From: Macrotrachela quadricornifera
Taxonomy: Eukaryota; Rotifera; Eurotatoria; Philodinida; Philodinidae
Assembly (NCBI GenBank): GCA_022393335.1
Contig: JAJEKB010021488.1
Coordinates: 1,290,878-1,354,877, forward strand
Direction: 5' to 3'
Length of the DNA: 64,000 nucleotides
The notes beneath the pieces were generated by a model. That model worked only from the letters and a program-made list of their open reading frames with translations. It was not told the DNA's origin and did no database searches. The position numbers and the translations under genes are program-made. Shown here in pieces: positions 32,636-45,280 of this stretch (position 1 is the stretch's first letter; every line of letters begins with the position of its first letter).

Positions 32636-34375
32636 ATGTTCACGGCAATGAAGTTTGAGTCCTTACCAAATGAAATTTTCATCATCTGTTTTCAATATCT
32701 TACTACGCCAGATTTATTCAATGCTTTTGATGGATTGAACCATCGTTTTCAAAGATTGATCACAAATATTCCATTGTGTTTGAATTTTCAACATATTAAA
32801 AAATCAATATTTGATCAATTCTGTGATCGAATGGTAGCAAATCCAGAAATCAAAAGTAAAATTGTTTCATTAAAATTATCGAATGATAATGATACATGTG
32901 GTGAAATCAATAGTTTTCTTTCATTATTTTCATTGAATGAATTTCCTAATATTCGATCATTAACTTTGATTGAAATCGAAAAAAACGAAATGGAACGAGT
33001 AGCATTGATGTTAACATCATTATCTGAACTGCATTATTTTCATTGTCATTCATTTGGGTTCATCATAACCACAATCGTAACAGCATTGCCAAGATTAAAA
33101 AACATAAGAAAATTAACTCTACGAGATTTCTTTACACGTCCTCTATCTACGCTGGAATCAACATCAATCACACATTTAACAATGTATCTTTGTTATGAAG
33201 ATCAAATTAATATATTATTCAAGTTTGCACCGAATTTGAAATATTTCAATATCGAATTTTTTAGAGGAAGTTCTGATGTCATGGATCAAAATTATAAAAG
33301 AATTTATACACCAGCTAATTCTTTAATTCAATTTCGTTTAAATGCTGTATCTGGTATGAATTTTGATGATATTGATAGGTTATTCAAACAAACTTCAAAA
33401 TTGGAAATATTAGCATTATCAATCGATTGTCCCAATATTGGAATAATTAATGCTAATCGTTGGCAAAATTTAATTTTATCATTATTACCTCATTTAAAGG
33501 TATTCAAATTTAATTTTGAGCTTAATTTAAGCGTTAAAGAAATAAATAGTATTCATAATAAACTCGAACAATTTCAGAATGATTTTTGGATTAAACAACA
33601 TCATTGGTATACTGCTTATGAAATAATAGGTACTAAAGTATATATTTTTACTATACCTTACTTTAAAAAAAAATTTACATTCACATATGATACACAGTTA
33701 TTTTATAATAATAATACATCGATTGATAAATCAAAATTATTTGATAGTGTTAAAGAATTAACTTTATGTTTAAGTCCAATATTAAAATACTCTGATATAA
33801 CTTTTTCAAATGTAGAAAGATTAAGGTTGACAACAACAACATCTGGATTGAATATAAAAGATATTAGTTCTCTCGATGTAACAAATCTGATGAAATATTT
33901 GAAGAAAAATGTTAATTTATCCAAGATAAAACATTTGCAGATCGAAAGAGTGAATGGAATTCAAATTGAATTAATACTATTAGAAATATTTAAAAAATCG
34001 CAGTACCTATCATCAATGTCAATCTATAACAGGGATTTGATCAAAACATTTAATAATGCTGAATTATGTGAATATTTTAATAAAATGATAACAAAATTAG
34101 AAATTCATGGGAATACTATTTGTTTGGTGAAAGTAGAAGATATTTGCAAAATATTTTCTAACCTTGAACAATTCAATTGTGAGATTAGTGAATGGAATCT
34201 CATACCCATGTTATTTAATCAATTACCTAAACTATCAAATTTGAGTAGTATTCCTTTGTCACTTGTCTATAGAAATGATCGAATTCAACTAAAAAATTAT
34301 CTATCAAAATTAAATGGAAACTTTGTTTTTTATGGAGATGAACAAGGACTAAATACATGGATTAACAGACATTGA
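32636..34375 (+). CDS. F-box domain protein, single exon
   Basis: An intact 579-codon frame with ATG. Residues ~6-45 are an F-box: FESLPNEIFIICFQYLTTPD followed by LFNAFDGLNHRFQRLI, the Leu-Pro-x-Glu start and Leu/Phe spacing that bind Skp1. The rest is Leu/Asn-rich, with irregular LRR-like strand-helix patterns (FPNIRSLTLIEI, LPRLKNIRKLTLRDF, FSNVERLRL, LSKIKHLQIERVNGIQ) and probably forms a substrate-binding solenoid. F-box proteins deliver targets to SCF ubiquitin ligases. Large families of intronless F-box genes of this type occur in bdelloids. A second Met at residue 5 (MKFESLP) is an equally good start. The target is unknown. Confidence 0.8.
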   Translation: MFTAMKFESLPNEIFIICFQYLTTPDLFNAFDGLNHRFQRLITNIPLCLNFQHIKKSIFDQFCDRMVANPEIKSKIVSLKLSNDNDTCGEINSFLSLFSLNEFPNIRSLTLIEIEKNEMERVALMLTSLSELHYFHCHSFGFIITTIVTALPRLKNIRKLTLRDFFTRPLSTLESTSITHLTMYLCYEDQINILFKFAPNLKYFNIEFFRGSSDVMDQNYKRIYTPANSLIQFRLNAVSGMNFDDIDRLFKQTSKLEILALSIDCPNIGIINANRWQNLILSLLPHLKVFKFNFELNLSVKEINSIHNKLEQFQNDFWIKQHHWYTAYEIIGTKVYIFTIPYFKKKFTFTYDTQLFYNNNTSIDKSKLFDSVKELTLCLSPILKYSDITFSNVERLRLTTTTSGLNIKDISSLDVTNLMKYLKKNVNLSKIKHLQIERVNGIQIELILLEIFKKSQYLSSMSIYNRDLIKTFNNAELCEYFNKMITKLEIHGNTICLVKVEDICKIFSNLEQFNCEISEWNLIPMLFNQLPKLSNLSSIPLSLVYRNDRIQLKNYLSKLNGNFVFYGDEQGLNTWINRH

Positions 34376-34774
34376 ACTTCATTTTTACTTTTATTGATAA
34401 ATAATTCATTTGTAAACAAGACATTTTTTTCTAAAATCTCTTTCATTTTGTGTAAATTATATTTTCTGCTTAAAACTTATTGAAGAACAGAGTATCAGGA
34501 TCAAACTGCTTTAAATATGAAAAAGATCGAGATAAGTAAGATTTTCATCCCATGGTGATTAATAGCCATAGAAGAGATTTCTTAAAAATTTACAATAATT
34601 TTAAGTAATAGAAGTTCCAGGCTGATCATATTGTCTGAAAAGTCAGGACAGTATTTGACGTGATATTCGAACGCCTTTTTGATTTTTTTAATTATTATCG
34701 CAGCGATTTTAGCGAAATTTTATTTTATTATTACCAATTACTGCAGTAGTCGTATTGTCAATTATATAAATAAG
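34376..34774. other. spacer
   Basis: No feature recognised except the left copy of the TAAATAAG target duplication at 34767-34774. Confidence 0.4.
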
Positions 34775-35173
34775 CAGTGTTTTATCCAACTTTTCTCATC
34801 TGAAGCAGTGGCGGATCCAGAAAATCAGTGAGGGGATGGCGGTTTGTGTGAGGGGGTGGCGGTCATGATCAAAAAATGGTTTTCAAGACCTATTTGAGGC
34901 AATAAGGTCCCTTTTTTTCTCGTTTTTGCTGAGGAAAAAAGGGAAAAAAATCGCGCGAGGGGGTGGCGGTCGCCGGATCGCCTACTGCTGGATCCGCCAC
35001 TGATCTGAAGGTGCAAAACTAATTGCCGGATGGCAAAAACCTCTCTTCCGGGAGAGCAAACGTAGAGTTTTAAGCGAAAAAAGTGTAATTTTTCTGAATT
35101 CCGTGGGGGTGGGGGCAAATGTAACCTCCGGAAGGGCAAAAATGTCCCCCCCCCTCCGCTGGATAAAACACTG
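34775..35173. mobile_element. hAT-type MITE (outer), target duplication TAAATAAG
   Basis: Ends CAGTGTTTTATCCA / TGGATAAAACACTG are near-perfect inverted repeats. The 8 bases TAAATAAG occur at 34767-34774 and 35174-35181. Without the nested insert it is about 194 bp. Internal CCGGATGGC / CCGGAAGGGC words are characteristic of the element, not of coding DNA. Confidence 0.9.
34806..35002. mobile_element. hAT-type MITE (nested), target duplication ATCTGAAG
   Basis: CAGTGGCGGATCCAG and CTGGATCCGCCACTG are perfect 15-bp inverted ends. ATCTGAAG is duplicated at 34798-34805 and 35003-35010. The 197-bp element sits inside the outer MITE, so it inserted later. Confidence 0.92.
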
Positions 35174-36821
35174 TAAATAAGTAATTAGTCATCTCATGAA
35201 TAATGCACATATATAACCGAAGATAATAGTGACGAAAAACACGCTTGTTCCTCGTCCACGTAAGCAGTATGATTTAATTCGTTATATATTATATTTCTGA
35301 TTTTAAATTTTTCGATTTGTCCACCATGTAACAGAGTCCAACTAGAGATATGCTTCTTTCCTTGAGAAGATTCCTAATACTCACGCAGAAGAGCCAAAAT
35401 ACTGAAAACCTCGTCAAAAACAAAAGTATACTCCCACAAATCAGTTGAAATATCACCAAAAACAATTTTCAGCGCGACCGGACTTAAGATCGTCGAGAAA
35501 AAGGGAGAAAACTTGTATTTGTCACCCAGAAAACTAGTTTCGAGAAAAATGCAAAATTCTGAAGAATCATACAAAAATTTTTTTTTCAGTTGAATCATTG
35601 AAGGTTGTGCTTTCTCGAGCAATATTTGACCATGCAAAAAATAATAAAAACGAGATTTCACTTGAAACACATACATTCTTTTCCAGATGTACTCTTTCAA
35701 AATTTCGATTTTTCAAGTACTTATTGACTTCAAATAGTTATAAATTTTATAGCATGGCTAGAGGACATCTAGATGCACCTTTAAAAATATAAATATAAAA
35801 AAAATTTTCAGTCTGGGAAAGGGGTGGTTCTCTTAAATACTTTTTATAAAAAGATTCTACTCGAATGAAAACTAGATAAAATGCATATACGAATATGAAT
35901 GACGCATAAAAATGCAAAATACTGTAGAAAGATATGTGAAGATATGTATGTCTTCTCTTGCTGCAACATATCGTCTCGCCAAATGAAAATATGAGTGCAT
36001 ACACATTATAAAGCAGAGAAGAATAAAAATTAAAAAAATAAAGAGCACAAAAATAAAATGAAACAATGAAGTGTTAAAGTACAGATACAAATATTAATAA
36101 AAAAACAAAAGAAGGAGAGAGTATCATTGATTGAATAACTAAGCATTTAATTCATCAAAAGTTCAAAGTATGGAAGATAGATTCGACGAATCATACACAC
36201 GCATATCATCAAAAAACGATCACCATCGGTAGATAACATCAGAAGATGAAAACTATAGAATGTCTCAGTAGTAAAAATGTATTTTTTCTTTGAAACAATA
36301 CCGAATGAATAAAATCAAGGATCATTTATTGATAAATAATTGAGGAATTGTAGAAATTCAAATTATCCGTGATGTCCACTTATAAGACTCTTCTAAATTT
36401 ATTAAAAGCAAAATTTACTTTGTTGGAAACTAATAGAAAACAGTAAATCAAACGAAAACTATGAGTTAAGACATTTTTTCCCTCACTGGAAAAATTCTTT
36501 CCCTGCTAGGGATTTTATTTCTCTACTTGGAAATTTCTTATCTTGTTTATCGTGTCCTGTTACACAACTCTTTCGAGCTTATGAAAAATAAAATTATTTT
36601 CCTTGAAAATTAATACGAAGTATCAAATTAAAAATATTAATCCAAACTAAGATCCTTTTTATTATTTACTTCTCTTGATAGCAGAATTTGTTTTTTACAC
36701 AGAATTACTTGATTAATTTGTATAATAATATTTCCATATAAAACTTTATTATTTTTAAAGAGAAAAGATAAAAAAACAATCAAAAATACAAAGTCAAGTT
36801 TTTGTTTCAGTTTTTGTCTTC
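35174..36821. other. spacer; left part of duplicated segment begins at ~35831
   Basis: No gene seen. From about 35831 the DNA is repeated at 41652. The 36480-36600 stretch has no obvious counterpart in the second copy. Confidence 0.4.
36745..36750 (-). terminator. AATAAA polyadenylation signal, gene copy A
   Basis: TTTATT on the plus strand, about 70 bases downstream of the stop of the minus-strand gene. The same signal is conserved beside copy B. Confidence 0.5.
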
Positions 36822-38137
36822 TTAAAACTTGTCATCATTTCCTGTTCGTATTCTGTTTATTGGTGGCATTGCAATTGTTGCTACAGTTGTTGTTGTTATT
36901 GGTACTGGTGCATGTGTTCCAAAATCTTGTTGTGTTTGAATTGAATGTAAACGTTCTTGATATGAATCACCAAAGATTCCACAATATGATTGATTCAGTA
37001 TTTGTTGAAGTTCTTGTGGGCTTGGATAGGATATAGATGAAGTAGTAGCAGAAACTGCCATGTTTTCGTTTGTAGGAGATTTGATGCCACTACCAGTAGT
37101 AACACCACCATTTATTCCTTTTAGCTGCATGATAACACGACAAAGATTTTCAGCATGCATTTTTTTCTGTTCAAAATTAGCTGAATCGTATTCTCCATTT
37201 CGAACTAGATAAAAATTTAATTCTGTATTTGATTGAAATTGATTCTTATAGAATTGTGTACGATCCGATTCAGGAAGAATACGTATATTTGATATTGTAT
37301 CTAGATAACTGTATTTTGAATATTTAAGATGAATTGTAACGCCGCGTTGTGCATTTTTCTTTTCAACAATTCCGGTTCGACGTTGTGGCTCTGAACCAAT
37401 ATCACAGCAGCTACCACAACATCCTCCTCTATCAACTACAGGAACAAGATGTGAATGTTCTTCTGCTTTAACGCTGCTCTTAACGTCAGATGTATAGTAG
37501 ATATTGATGACATCTTCAACTGGTATCATAATAACTGTTTCATCCGACGATAGATGTTCTTCTCTTGATAGAGTTTGAGAATCATTCTGTTGACTGGCAA
37601 TCCTCCTATTTGAAATCTGTGTTGCCATATGACCAACTTCAGTTTTTTTTGAAGAATGACGATAGGTATGAATTGAAAGGATCGGACATGTATACGTCTG
37701 ATTCGATGTTAAAATACCTAGCAAAATTAAAATATAGAAAAACATACTATGTTTTAGAATATTCTATCCGCTCCAAGTCTCACTCTTTTCAAAGGACACA
37801 TTTCTGTCCAACTAGACAGAAAAGTCATTTTACTTTTCGCTCGATATATACCATCAACAATAAACGATCATCTAGTTGGTTAAGTACGGAAGCTAACATA
37901 TTTCGTATCCGAATGAAAATAATTTTCTTATCTTGACTATAACTCTGAAGCAAAGAGAAGTTTCATAATCGAGTATCTTTGCATGTATTGGAACTTTTAG
38001 TTTTCTTGAATGTGTGATTTACCCGGATAAATGAACACATAGCCATAGGGTATTTCTGTTGCATCTACGTTTTGTGTTTGCACAACAGCCAATGATAGAT
38101 CGGCAACCTTAGTATTCTTACAACATCCGCTACCCAT
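36822..38137 (-). CDS. dually acylated protein of unknown function, copy A
   Basis: Two exons on the minus strand: 38137-38023 and 37717-36822 (donor CCGG|GTAAAT, acceptor TTTTGCTAG), joining in phase to 336 residues. The start MGSGCC has the Gly2 of N-myristoylation and adjacent Cys for palmitoylation. A second Cys cluster (GGCCGSCCDIG) lies near residue 150. A conserved middle region (RGVTIHLKYSKYSYLDTISN, then FYKNQFQSNTELNFYLVRNG and ENLCRVIMQLK) mixes beta strands and a final helix, perhaps a small lipid- or protein-binding fold. The C-terminus is Thr/Pro-rich and ends NDDKF. I recognise no family. It is probably a protein at the inner face of the plasma membrane. The intron also contains an in-frame ATG with a hydrophobic run, which I treat as intronic. 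Confidence 0.7.
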
Positions 38138-38797
38138 TTTCGTTTCTTTTCTATTTAGTCGAGTAAATAATAGTAACACTTTTAATAATGGCTGTTGATA
38201 TACTTGCTTGCTTTCACTCTACCATATAGATAAGTTAACGATGAAAATGACGTTTTAATATGTTAAAATGTGTTTATCAGTAACATTTCAAGGTTTTTAC
38301 TGCAAAATTGGGTAAATAAAGAAAAAAACAAGCAAACATTCTTCATATTCTATTTTGAAAAACGTCTTGCACCCAACACCTCCAACTATTTTACTCTTGT
38401 ATGCTTTAGTTTATTTTCTTTTTCTTGTTAAGAAAAACTTTCTTCGTCTCAAGGACAATTTTGTTTAGAAGTTTTATTTTGTTTGAAGATAAATAAATCT
38501 TTAATAAACCTTGAAATAAAATATAGACAACACATATAGAGAATAAATTATAAAAACATTACCCAGTCTAGTCTATGGTAAATTTAAAAAAGAACAATCG
38601 TGAATCGTTTTCAGCAATATATTTTAATTGAAGCATTGCAAATATACCAGAAATCAATGATATAATAGTCCATTTGATTATAATTCTAAGAAAACTAATG
38701 AGACAGAAACAATTAAATAATCAACGATAGAAATTGTAAATCTTGTATATTCTTATTTTTATTTTCTTGTTTCAGAATGTACTAACTGAGAAAGTAA
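38138..38797. other. promoter-side spacer of copy A
   Basis: Non-coding, upstream of the minus-strand gene, and well conserved in copy B (43964-44607). Confidence 0.4.
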
Positions 38798-39507
38798 CAT
38801 TCCCATGTGCCCATTCGCTTTCGACTCAGAATTTTGCGCATCTTGTAGATCGTAGTGAGCTATGTCTACTAAAAAAGAGTTCGTGCCTCTAGCATGTTCC
38901 TGACAAAATGTAGAATTTTTAGTAAATTTTTTCTACAGCACTCAAATTTTACAGCAGCGTTATATTTTTGAGTTTTGATCTGAAACTTTGCCCATATAAA
39001 AACTTTCCCGTTCTGTCCCGAGCATAGGCGTGAACATACGTGCGCGACGATATTCTGTCTGTCTTTATTTAACAGATCATTTTTCCAAAGATTTTCAGTG
39101 ACCCCTGTCTATTTGGATGCTATAAACACGCGCTCTATAAAGCTCTGTGAAAGTTAACATAGGCGTGAGCAGAAGCACGGGACACTCATGATGGTCTCTG
39201 ATATATACTATCTATGAAAAAGGAACTGTACCTTGATAGTTGCATATATTGAAAAGATTTTGTCCAATATTTCTGAAATTTTTTATGGAAGCTAGGCAGC
39301 TAGCTGAGGATTTTAGGTTGGCAAAGTTTATGATCAAAACTAAATAATGTAGCTTTGCTGCAAAAGTTGCGTGCTGTAGAGAAAATTTACTAAAAGCTCT
39401 ATATCTCGACAAGAACATGTTAGAGGCACGAACTCTTGTTATTGGAGACCTAGCTCACTACGGTCTGCAAGATTCTAAGTCAAAAGCGATTGGACACCTT
39501 GGAATGC
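38798..39507. mobile_element. foldback element with ~200-bp inverted arms
   Basis: CATTCCCATGTGCCCATTCG and onward (GACTCAGAAT, CGTAGTGAGCTA, AGTTCGTGCCTCTAGCATGT) recurs inverted between 39230 and 39507 with many small differences. Loop ~230 bp, no ORF. The second duplication copy carries the same element but lacks the outer right arm. Confidence 0.7.
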
Positions 39508-41651
39508 TCCCTTGTGAGAGCGTCGAGATTAACGAAAACTGTATGTAAATCATAACAAATTAATATCTAACTTAAACATTAAATTCATTGGGTCCTCTTG
39601 TTAATCAACAAAGATGGGAAAATGTTTATTATCACCCGATAATGATGAAGAAGATGGTTTTTAATCTTAATATAGTTGACTTTTTTTCTTCACATAGTTA
39701 GAGTTAGTTTTAAAGGAAGATTAAGAAAAAAACCTTTGAAACTTATAGTAATTTTTTTTTAAACTGTAGGTGTAATGAATTATTTCATTTCATGCTTCCT
39801 TCCTTCTCTTTATTTTCTTATCGATATCATGTGATTGATCACAACCGTTTTTTGGATTGTTTTTTGTTTTTAGAAGTTTTTCATCTATAAATTTTTTTTT
39901 TAAAATGAACCGTAGTCCTCAGAAAAAATTCTGGGACACTAACAAATGGCTTCCCAAATTTCACTATTGGATTTGAATTAAATTTCACGTATGTGATAAA
40001 TACGGTTATTGGTTAAGCTTTCATTTCACAGCAAGCAAATGTCAAATTTTTTTTTTTTTCAAGAAAAAAACAAAAATTGCCCAACAGCACATCTACCAGA
40101 TGATATATGCAATGACCATAGCAAATACAGAATTTTTAGATAATTCCAACTTTAACGTTAACGAATATCTTGTCAAAATAACGATATCGACTGTTGACCA
40201 TCACCATTATGGTTTTGTGAATGTTGCATATATTTTTGAACAAAATTAATGAGTTTAAATTTTAAGTCGACAGTCTTTGGTACTCATTCATTATTGGCAA
40301 CTGTCTATTTCAGATAGGCGTGACATAATAAATAGAGTCACTACGTTTATTTAACTGAGTACAACTGTTCATTACACATTTTAAGCATTATTTATATTAA
40401 TTGCATTTAAAGGTAAAATGTGTGTTTGATATCTGAATATTAAATGAGAAGATCATTTCTTCGACGATCAGCTATTCTCAGAGTAACAATTGCCTATTAG
40501 ATATTAGTTTACGTTTCTTATAGTAGCACAATTAAGCTGAGGACGATATGTGAGTTCCACATTTTGGTCCTAAAGGGACTATGCTGAGCTTTTCTGTAGA
40601 TTTACAAGAGCCGCTTACTTTTGTAATTGAAAGTGTAGTTTACAATATCAAATCTCAAGTTTCTTTCAAACACTGAAATTGATTTATATTTTGCTTACCT
40701 GAGTATACTTTGACACTGATTGGTAGGAACTCTGAATACACAGAAAGACCGGAAGACGATTTTCAGAAGGCTTAAAATTCTCGTACTTTTCTTGTGAAGT
40801 TTAATTTCATTTTCTGTTATCTTAGTCAACATCCTGCAAATTAATACAAGACAAAGCATAAAGTAATTTACCATGATAATAAGTCAATGTCAGTGCTTGA
40901 AAGAAACGTGAAATTTGATACTGTAAATTACATCTTCAATTATAATATCAATATGCGTTCTAAAACACCAGCTGTGCTCTATCTATCAATGAAAAAATTA
41001 TACTTTTAGCACTTTCTATTCCAACACAATATACTTTGACATTTGTATGGATAATTATGCGTTATAGGTTATTCATGAAATAAATATTATAAAATTATCA
41101 TTTCTTGTAGTTTTAATTTATTTATAGCAAACTTTTTCATCATTACTTCGATATGTAAAGTAGAAACCTTGTTGTATCTCTGCGATCAGCCAAAGATTGA
41201 ATTTGATACACTGAAATGGCTGTTGAACTTTGAAAGAAAGCTTCCTGATTTAGAAAGAAATTTCTGAAAAACTTCCAATTTTTTTTTGAAACTCTTGATT
41301 TCTAAAATTACGACTTGGCAACCCTGATCATCATATAAAACAAGCAAAACTACTATATTTTCTCTTTTCATCTTAATAATATCAAAAAAGAATCTATTAT
41401 TATTCATCTAATTACTTTTATTAGACATAAAGCAAGTAATATTGGTAAAAATATAAATCATGATATAATTATCACCATAGCAGTTTATGTAGAGATCCTA
41501 GAAAAAGTCAAAATCAACTTTAGATGTAAAAGATGAAATTTATGCTTTTGATCATAGTGCAGATTGAAATCGTTCAAGAAATCGTGTAATTAAATCATTT
41601 TTCTCGAGTTTTTGACACTAAGAAATAGTTTCTTTTCTCTATTTTTTTTCT
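39508..41651. other. unique spacer between duplication copies
   Basis: No gene identified. It contains only short chance frames (e.g. the 16-codon MGKCLLSPDNDEEDGF at 39614). Confidence 0.4.
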
Positions 41652-42589
41652 TCTTAAATACTTTTTATAAAAAGATTCTACTCGAATGAAAACTAGATAA
41701 AATGCATATACGAATATGAATGACGCATAAAAATACAAAATACTATAGAAAGATATGCAAACGTACGCATGTTTTCTCTCTGCAACATATCGTTTCGTCA
41801 AATGACGATGTAAGTGCATGCACGTTATAAAGCAGAGAAGAATAAAAATTGAAAAATGAAGAACACAAAAAGAAAGAGAAACAATGAAATGTTAAAGAAC
41901 ATACACAAATCTCAATAAAAAAACAAAAGAAAGAAGAAGTATCATTGATTGAGTAACTAAGCATTAAATTCATCAAAAGAAGATCCCGAACGGCAGATAA
42001 CATCAGAAGATAAGAAATATAGAACGTATCAGTAATAAAGAAGTATTTTTTTCTTCGAAACAATATCGAATGAATTATTTACGTTGAGAAATAAATAAAA
42101 CATTAATTTTCCGTGTGTTACTTTCATCTACAATTGGCAGTCGCACATATGAGTGCTCTCAGATAGCAATATTGAACCATAGCAGAACTTAAATTATTAT
42201 CGACACTCTAACGTTTCTATTTATCAATGTATGCACTAGGTTTCAACGAGAATGTGAATGCGAGTCTATCTTTAAGATATCTGAAACGATGGGCACAGCT
42301 GTGGCTGTTCTGGATACTTCGCACAAACTTAAACGGATGAATAAAATCAAGGATTATTTATTGATAAATAATTGAAGAATTGAAGAAATTCAAATTACTC
42401 ATGATGTCCACTTATCAGACTCTTCTGAATCTATTAAAAGTAAATTTACTTTCTTGAAAACTAATACAAAGTATCAAATGAAAAAATATTAAGATCCTTT
42501 TCATTATTTACTTCTCTTGATAACAGAATTTGTTTTTTTTCACATTGAATTACTTGATTAATTTGTGTAACAATATTTCCATGTAAAAC

Positions 42590-42595
42590 TTTATT
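42590..42595 (-). terminator. AATAAA polyadenylation signal, gene copy B
   Basis: Conserved counterpart of 36745, about 55 bases beyond the stop codon. Confidence 0.5.
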
Positions 42596-42649
42596 ATATT
42601 TAAATAGAAAAAATACAAAATCAAATTTTTGTTTAAGTTTTTTGTCTCC

Positions 42650-43963
42650 TTAAAACTTGTCATCGTTGTCTACTAGTACTCTCTTTTTTGATGGCATTGT
42701 AATTGTTGCTACGGCTGCTGTTGTTATTGGTACTGGTGCATGTGTTCCAAAATCTTGTCGTGTTTGAATCGAATGTAAACGTTCTTGATGTAAATCACCA
42801 AAGATACCACAGTATGGTTGAATCATCATTTGTTGAAGTTCTTGTGGATTTGGATAGTATATAGAGGGAGTAGTAGCAGAAACTGCCGTGTTCTCCTTTG
42901 TAGAAGGATTGTTGTTACTACCAGCAACGCCACCATTTATTGCTTTTAACTGCATGATAACACGACAAAGATTTTCAGCTTGCATTTTCATCTGTTCAAA
43001 ATTAGCTGAATCGTATTCTCCATTTCGAACTAGATAAAAAGTTAGTTCTGTATTTGATTGAAATTGATTCTTATAGAACAGTGCACGATCTGATTCAGGA
43101 AGAATACGTATATTTGATATTGTATCTAGATAACTGTACTTTGAATATTGTAGATGTATTGTAACGCCTCGTTGTGCATTTTTCTCTTCAAAAATTTCAG
43201 TAAAACGTTCTGGCTCTGAAGCAATATCACAACAGCTACTACAACATCCTCCTGCATCAACTACAGGAACGAGATGTGAATGATCACCTACTTTAACACT
43301 CTTCCTAACGTCAGATGTATAGTAGATACTGATGACATATTCAATTGGTATCATAATAACTGTTTCATCCGACGATAGATGTTCTTCTCTTGATAGAGTT
43401 TGAGAATCAGTCTGTTGATAGACAATCTTCTTATTTGAAATCTGTGTTGCTATATGACCAATTTCAGTTTTTTTTTGAAGAGTGACGATAGGTATGAATT
43501 GAAAGGATCGGACTTGTATACATTTTATTTGGTTTTAAAATACCTAGAAGAATCAAAATATAGAAACATATACTATGTTTTAGAATATCATATTCACTCC
43601 AAATCTCATTCTTTTCGAAGGACACATTTTTGTCAAACTAGATAGAAGAATCGTTTTAGTTTTCACTCGATATATACTATGAGCAATAGTCAATCATCGA
43701 ATTAGTTAAGTATGATAGCTAGCATATTTCGTATCCCAATGGAAATGATTTTCTTATCTTAACTATAACCGCGAAGGAAAGAGAAGTTTCATAATCGAGT
43801 TTCTGTGCATCTATTGGATCTTTTAGTTTTTTTGAATGTAAAATTTACCCGGATAAACGAATACATAGCCATAGGGTATTTCTGTTGTATCTACGTTTTG
43901 TGTTTGCACAACGGCCAATGATAGACCAGCAGCCTTGGCATTCGTACAACATGCATTACCCAT
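42650..43963 (-). CDS. paralogue of the acylated protein, copy B (frameshift, possibly bypassed by a new splice site)
   Basis: Exon 1 is 43963-43849 (start MGNACC, again a myristoylation/palmitoylation signature). If the acceptor used by copy A is kept (exon 2 from 43543), an extra A in an A-run (nine instead of eight, near 43475) shifts the frame and a TAG follows. A base change next to it turns CATATGG into CATATAG, and that AG could be a new acceptor. Starting exon 2 at 43449 joins in phase and gives 304 residues, losing about 31 residues of copy A. The rest matches copy A closely (TIHLQYSKYSYLDTISNIRI, ENLCRVIMQLKAINGG), including the Cys cluster. It could be a working gene with a shorter exon, or a young pseudogene. 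Confidence 0.55.
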
Positions 43964-44607
43964 TTTTGTTTCTTTTCTGCTTAGTCAAGTAAGTAACAGT
44001 AACGCTTTTAATAATAGTTGTTGATATATCTGTTCGCTTTCACCATACCATATAGATAAGTTAATCGTGAAAATGACATTTTAACATGTTAAAACGTGTT
44101 CATCACTAACATTTCAAAGTTTCTACGGCGAAGTTGCGTAAATTTAAAAGAAAAACACGCAAACATTCTTCAGATTCTATTTTGAAAAGCGTCTTGCACC
44201 CAACACTTTCAACTATTTTACTTTTCTATACTTTAGTTTAATTTTTTTTTCTCGTTCAATAAAAACTTTCTTTGTCTCAAAAACAATTTTGTTTGAAGAT
44301 AAATAAATCTTTAATAAACCTTGAAATAAAATATAGACAACACATAGAGTGAATAAATTATAAAAACATTAACCAGTCTAGTCTGTAGTAAATTTAAAAA
44401 AGAACAATCGTGAATCGTTTTCAGCGATATATTTTAATTGAAGCATTGCAAATATACCAGAAATCAATGATATAATAGTCCATCTGATTATAATTCTAAG
44501 AAAACTAATGAGACAGAAATAATTAAACAATCAACGATAGAAATTGTAAATCTTGTATATTCTTATTTTTATTTTCTTGTTTCAGAATGTACTAACTAAG
44601 AAAGTAA
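43964..44607. other. promoter-side spacer of copy B
   Basis: Non-coding and conserved with 38138-38797. Confidence 0.4.
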
Positions 44608-45280
44608 CATTCCCATGTGTCCATTCGCTTTTGACTCAGAATCTTGCGCATCTTGTAGAACGTAGTGAGCTATGTCTACTAAAAAAGAGTTCGTGCCTCT
44701 AGCTTGTTCCTGAACAAATGTAGAGTTTTTAGTAAATTTTTTCTACAGCACTCAAATTTTACTGCAGAGTTATATTTTTTAGTTTTGATCTGAAACTTTG
44801 CCCATCTAAAAACTTTAACTAGCCTAACCTCCATATAAAATTTCAAAACTTTTGAATAAAGTCTCTTCAAGATACGAAGGTTTCAAAAAATGTATACAAG
44901 ATATACCAAAGACCGTCATGAACGTCCCGTCCCGAGTATATGCGTGCGACAATAGTCTGTCTGTCTTTATTGAATAGATAATTTTTCTAAAGATTTTCAG
45001 TGACCCCTGTCTATTTGGATGCTATAAACACGCGTTCTGTAAAGCTCTGTGAAAGTTAACATAGGCGTGAGCAGAAGCACGGGACACTCATGACGGTCTC
45101 TGATATATACTATCAATAAAAAAAGGGGCTGTACCTTGATAGTTGCATATCTTGAAAAGATTTTATCCAAGATTCCGGAAATTTTTTATGGAAGCTGGGC
45201 TACTGGCTGGAGCTTTTAGATTGGCAAAGTTTCAAATCAAAACTCAAAAATAATGCTTTGCTGCAAAAGTTGGGTGCTAC
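44608..45280. mobile_element. foldback element, copy B, right-truncated
   Basis: Same left arm and loop as 38798-39507. The right arm breaks off after TTGGGTGCTAC, where the duplication homology ends. Confidence 0.65.

Larger units (their letters stand above)
35831..39375. repeat. segmental duplication, copy A
   Basis: Collinear with 41652-45283, about 5.8 kb away in direct orientation. Shared landmarks: AAATACTTTTTATAAAAAGA at the left edge, the gene on the minus strand, and TTTCAGAATGTACTAACT at the base of a foldback element. Similarity is high through coding and non-coding parts, broken by a few insertions. Confidence 0.85.

Noticed and set aside
39614..39664. Tiny frame MGKCLLSPDNDEEDGF with myristoylation-like start
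   Set aside because: Only 16 codons, not conserved in the duplication, no downstream exon found.
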